DNA from: Tichowtungia sp964398915
Lineage (GTDB): Bacteria; Verrucomicrobiota; Kiritimatiellia; Kiritimatiellales; Tichowtungiaceae
Reading direction: 5' to 3'
DNA: 64,000 bases
Assembly: GCA_964398915.1 (NCBI GenBank)
Contig: CAYNOR010000002.1
Location: 62,001-126,000 of the forward strand
The notes below the pieces were generated by a model, which searched no databases, had not been told where the DNA came from, and worked only from the letters and a program-made list of their open reading frames with translations. Below, one piece after another: positions 63,330 through 64,000 of this stretch. Made by a program: the position numbers and the translations under genes. Position 1 is the stretch's first letter. Each line of letters opens with the position of its first letter.

Positions 63330-64000
63330 TTACCGTTTGGTAATCTCTGCCGATTCCTGCCGGTTGCGCAGGATGATTTTGGCGGGAGCGCAAAGATAAG
63401 GATCACGGTACGGAATGCTCCGGCGCTCATCCGTTTTTCCAATCTCTGGAAAACCGATAAGTGTCGTTTTGTTTTTCGCTGCAATGGTGCCGTTACCCAT
63501 CTGATGCCCAGGGTTTGTTTCGCCGGTTTTAAACCCCGCTTCGCGCATTGCGCCGCGGACGGGCAGGGCGGAAGCATAAGTCAGTAGCACGCCGTCCGGT
63601 TTCATCACGCGATAGAGCTGCTGGAAAAATTCCACCGTCCAGAGTTCCGGACAGTGCTGGCTGGAGAACGGATCGTGGAAGACGATGTCGAACGACGCAC
63701 TTTCCAAGCTCTGAATCAGCCAGCGGGCATCGCCCCAGAGGAGGGACAGTGTGGCATGTGGCAGGTGGAAGGTGGCAGTGCTCAAGAGTTGCTCTAAGAC
63801 ATTTCTCCACTTCACAGGATCGGTTTCCAAGGGTTGAAAAAACTGCGCTGCGGCGCGAACAACCCGTTTGTCCATTTCTAGAGCGGTGATATCAAGCTTG
63901 TGCTCTGCACCTGCCGCTGCACAGAGAGCTGCCAGCGAGTTGTTGCCGAGGCCGAAGCAGACATCCAGCAGTTTGATGTTTGATGTCTGGAGTTTGCGGT
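63330..64000 (-). CDS. MnmC/MnmD-type tRNA methyltransferase domain protein (partial)
   Basis: Open to the right edge, so the N-terminus is missing. The AdoMet motif reads LLDVCFGLGNNSLAAL; then TALEMDKRVVRAAAQF, the acidic catalytic region ASFDIVFHDPFSSQHCPELWT, and LYRVMKPDGVLLTYASALPVRGAMREAGF. This is the DUF752 domain that methylates the 5-aminomethyl group of tRNA wobble 2-thiouridine. The gene ends after the domain, so a fused FAD oxidase (as in E. coli MnmC) is absent on the C-terminal side. It contains a perfect dispersed palindrome at 63435. Confidence 0.85.
   Translation of the reverse strand, partial: RKLQTSNIKLLDVCFGLGNNSLAALCAAAGAEHKLDITALEMDKRVVRAAAQFFQPLETDPVKWRNVLEQLLSTATFHLPHATLSLLWGDARWLIQSLESASFDIVFHDPFSSQHCPELWTVEFFQQLYRVMKPDGVLLTYASALPVRGAMREAGFKTGETNPGHQMGNGTIAAKNKTTLIGFPEIGKTDERRSIPYRDPYLCAPAKIILRNRQESAEITKR
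63435..63453. repeat. Dispersed palindrome, perfect copy inside the MnmC-like gene
   Basis: TTTTCCA-ATCTC-TGGAAAA, arms perfect over 7 bp, within coding sequence. Confidence 0.7.

Overview
The window is a gene-dense bacterial chromosome segment. It carries about 50 coding regions, one tRNA, three degraded genes and one gene cut by each edge. The gene content suggests a heterotroph of the PVC superphylum, plausibly Kiritimatiellota: a LacI-controlled sulfatase/GH99-like saccharide cluster, secreted proteins with DxDxDG calcium repeats, hybrid histidine kinases, and polyamine synthesis through arginine decarboxylase plus carboxyspermidine dehydrogenase. This placement is inferred from gene content; there is no rRNA or other decisive marker here.

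Layout. 1-7.0 kb: an unidentified partial gene, transketolase, a PHP phosphoesterase, an AbiEii toxin relic and topoisomerase III. 7.1-15.5 kb: a saccharide-utilisation cluster in which a LacI repressor faces an ADP-ribosylglycohydrolase-fold protein, a sulfatase, a GH99-like protein and a DUF642-like protein, ending in a chimeric pseudogene. 15.5-25.1 kb: housekeeping (MFS transporter, Hsp33, RNase HI, amylomaltase, MscS channel, tail-specific protease, glucose-6-phosphate isomerase). 25.2-33.4 kb: an operon of exported proteins with overlapping start and stop codons (calcium-repeat beta-helix protein, small protein, calcium-loop alpha/beta hydrolase, carboxypeptidase-regulatory-like protein), followed by a membrane metal-dependent hydrolase. 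33.5-36.8 kb: an AT-richer accessory island with a D12-class methylase, an HNH endonuclease, a transglutaminase-like protein and two small membrane proteins. 36.9-47.8 kb: purM, a hybrid histidine kinase, speA with carboxyspermidine dehydrogenase, a transposase remnant, tRNA-Val, crcB and clpC. 47.8-51.1 kb: a hybrid histidine kinase overlapping an orphan solute-binding protein. 51.2-60.3 kb: a tightly packed tyrA-aroA-cmk/plsC-proS run, then HU, hisS and aspS. 60.3-64 kb: a two-component system, a membrane-anchored phosphatase and a partial MnmC-type methyltransferase.

The most unusual signals are: (i) a dispersed palindrome TTTTCCA-N5-TGGAAAA, perfect three times and near-perfect several more times, in both genes and gaps; (ii) the exported four-gene operon; (iii) the restriction-modification island with a transglutaminase-like neighbour; (iv) the kinase/solute-binding-protein pair; (v) two gene fusions (cytidylate kinase-acyltransferase and LAB_N-like/phosphatase). 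All functional assignments come from reading motifs and comparing with family knowledge; no database search was run.
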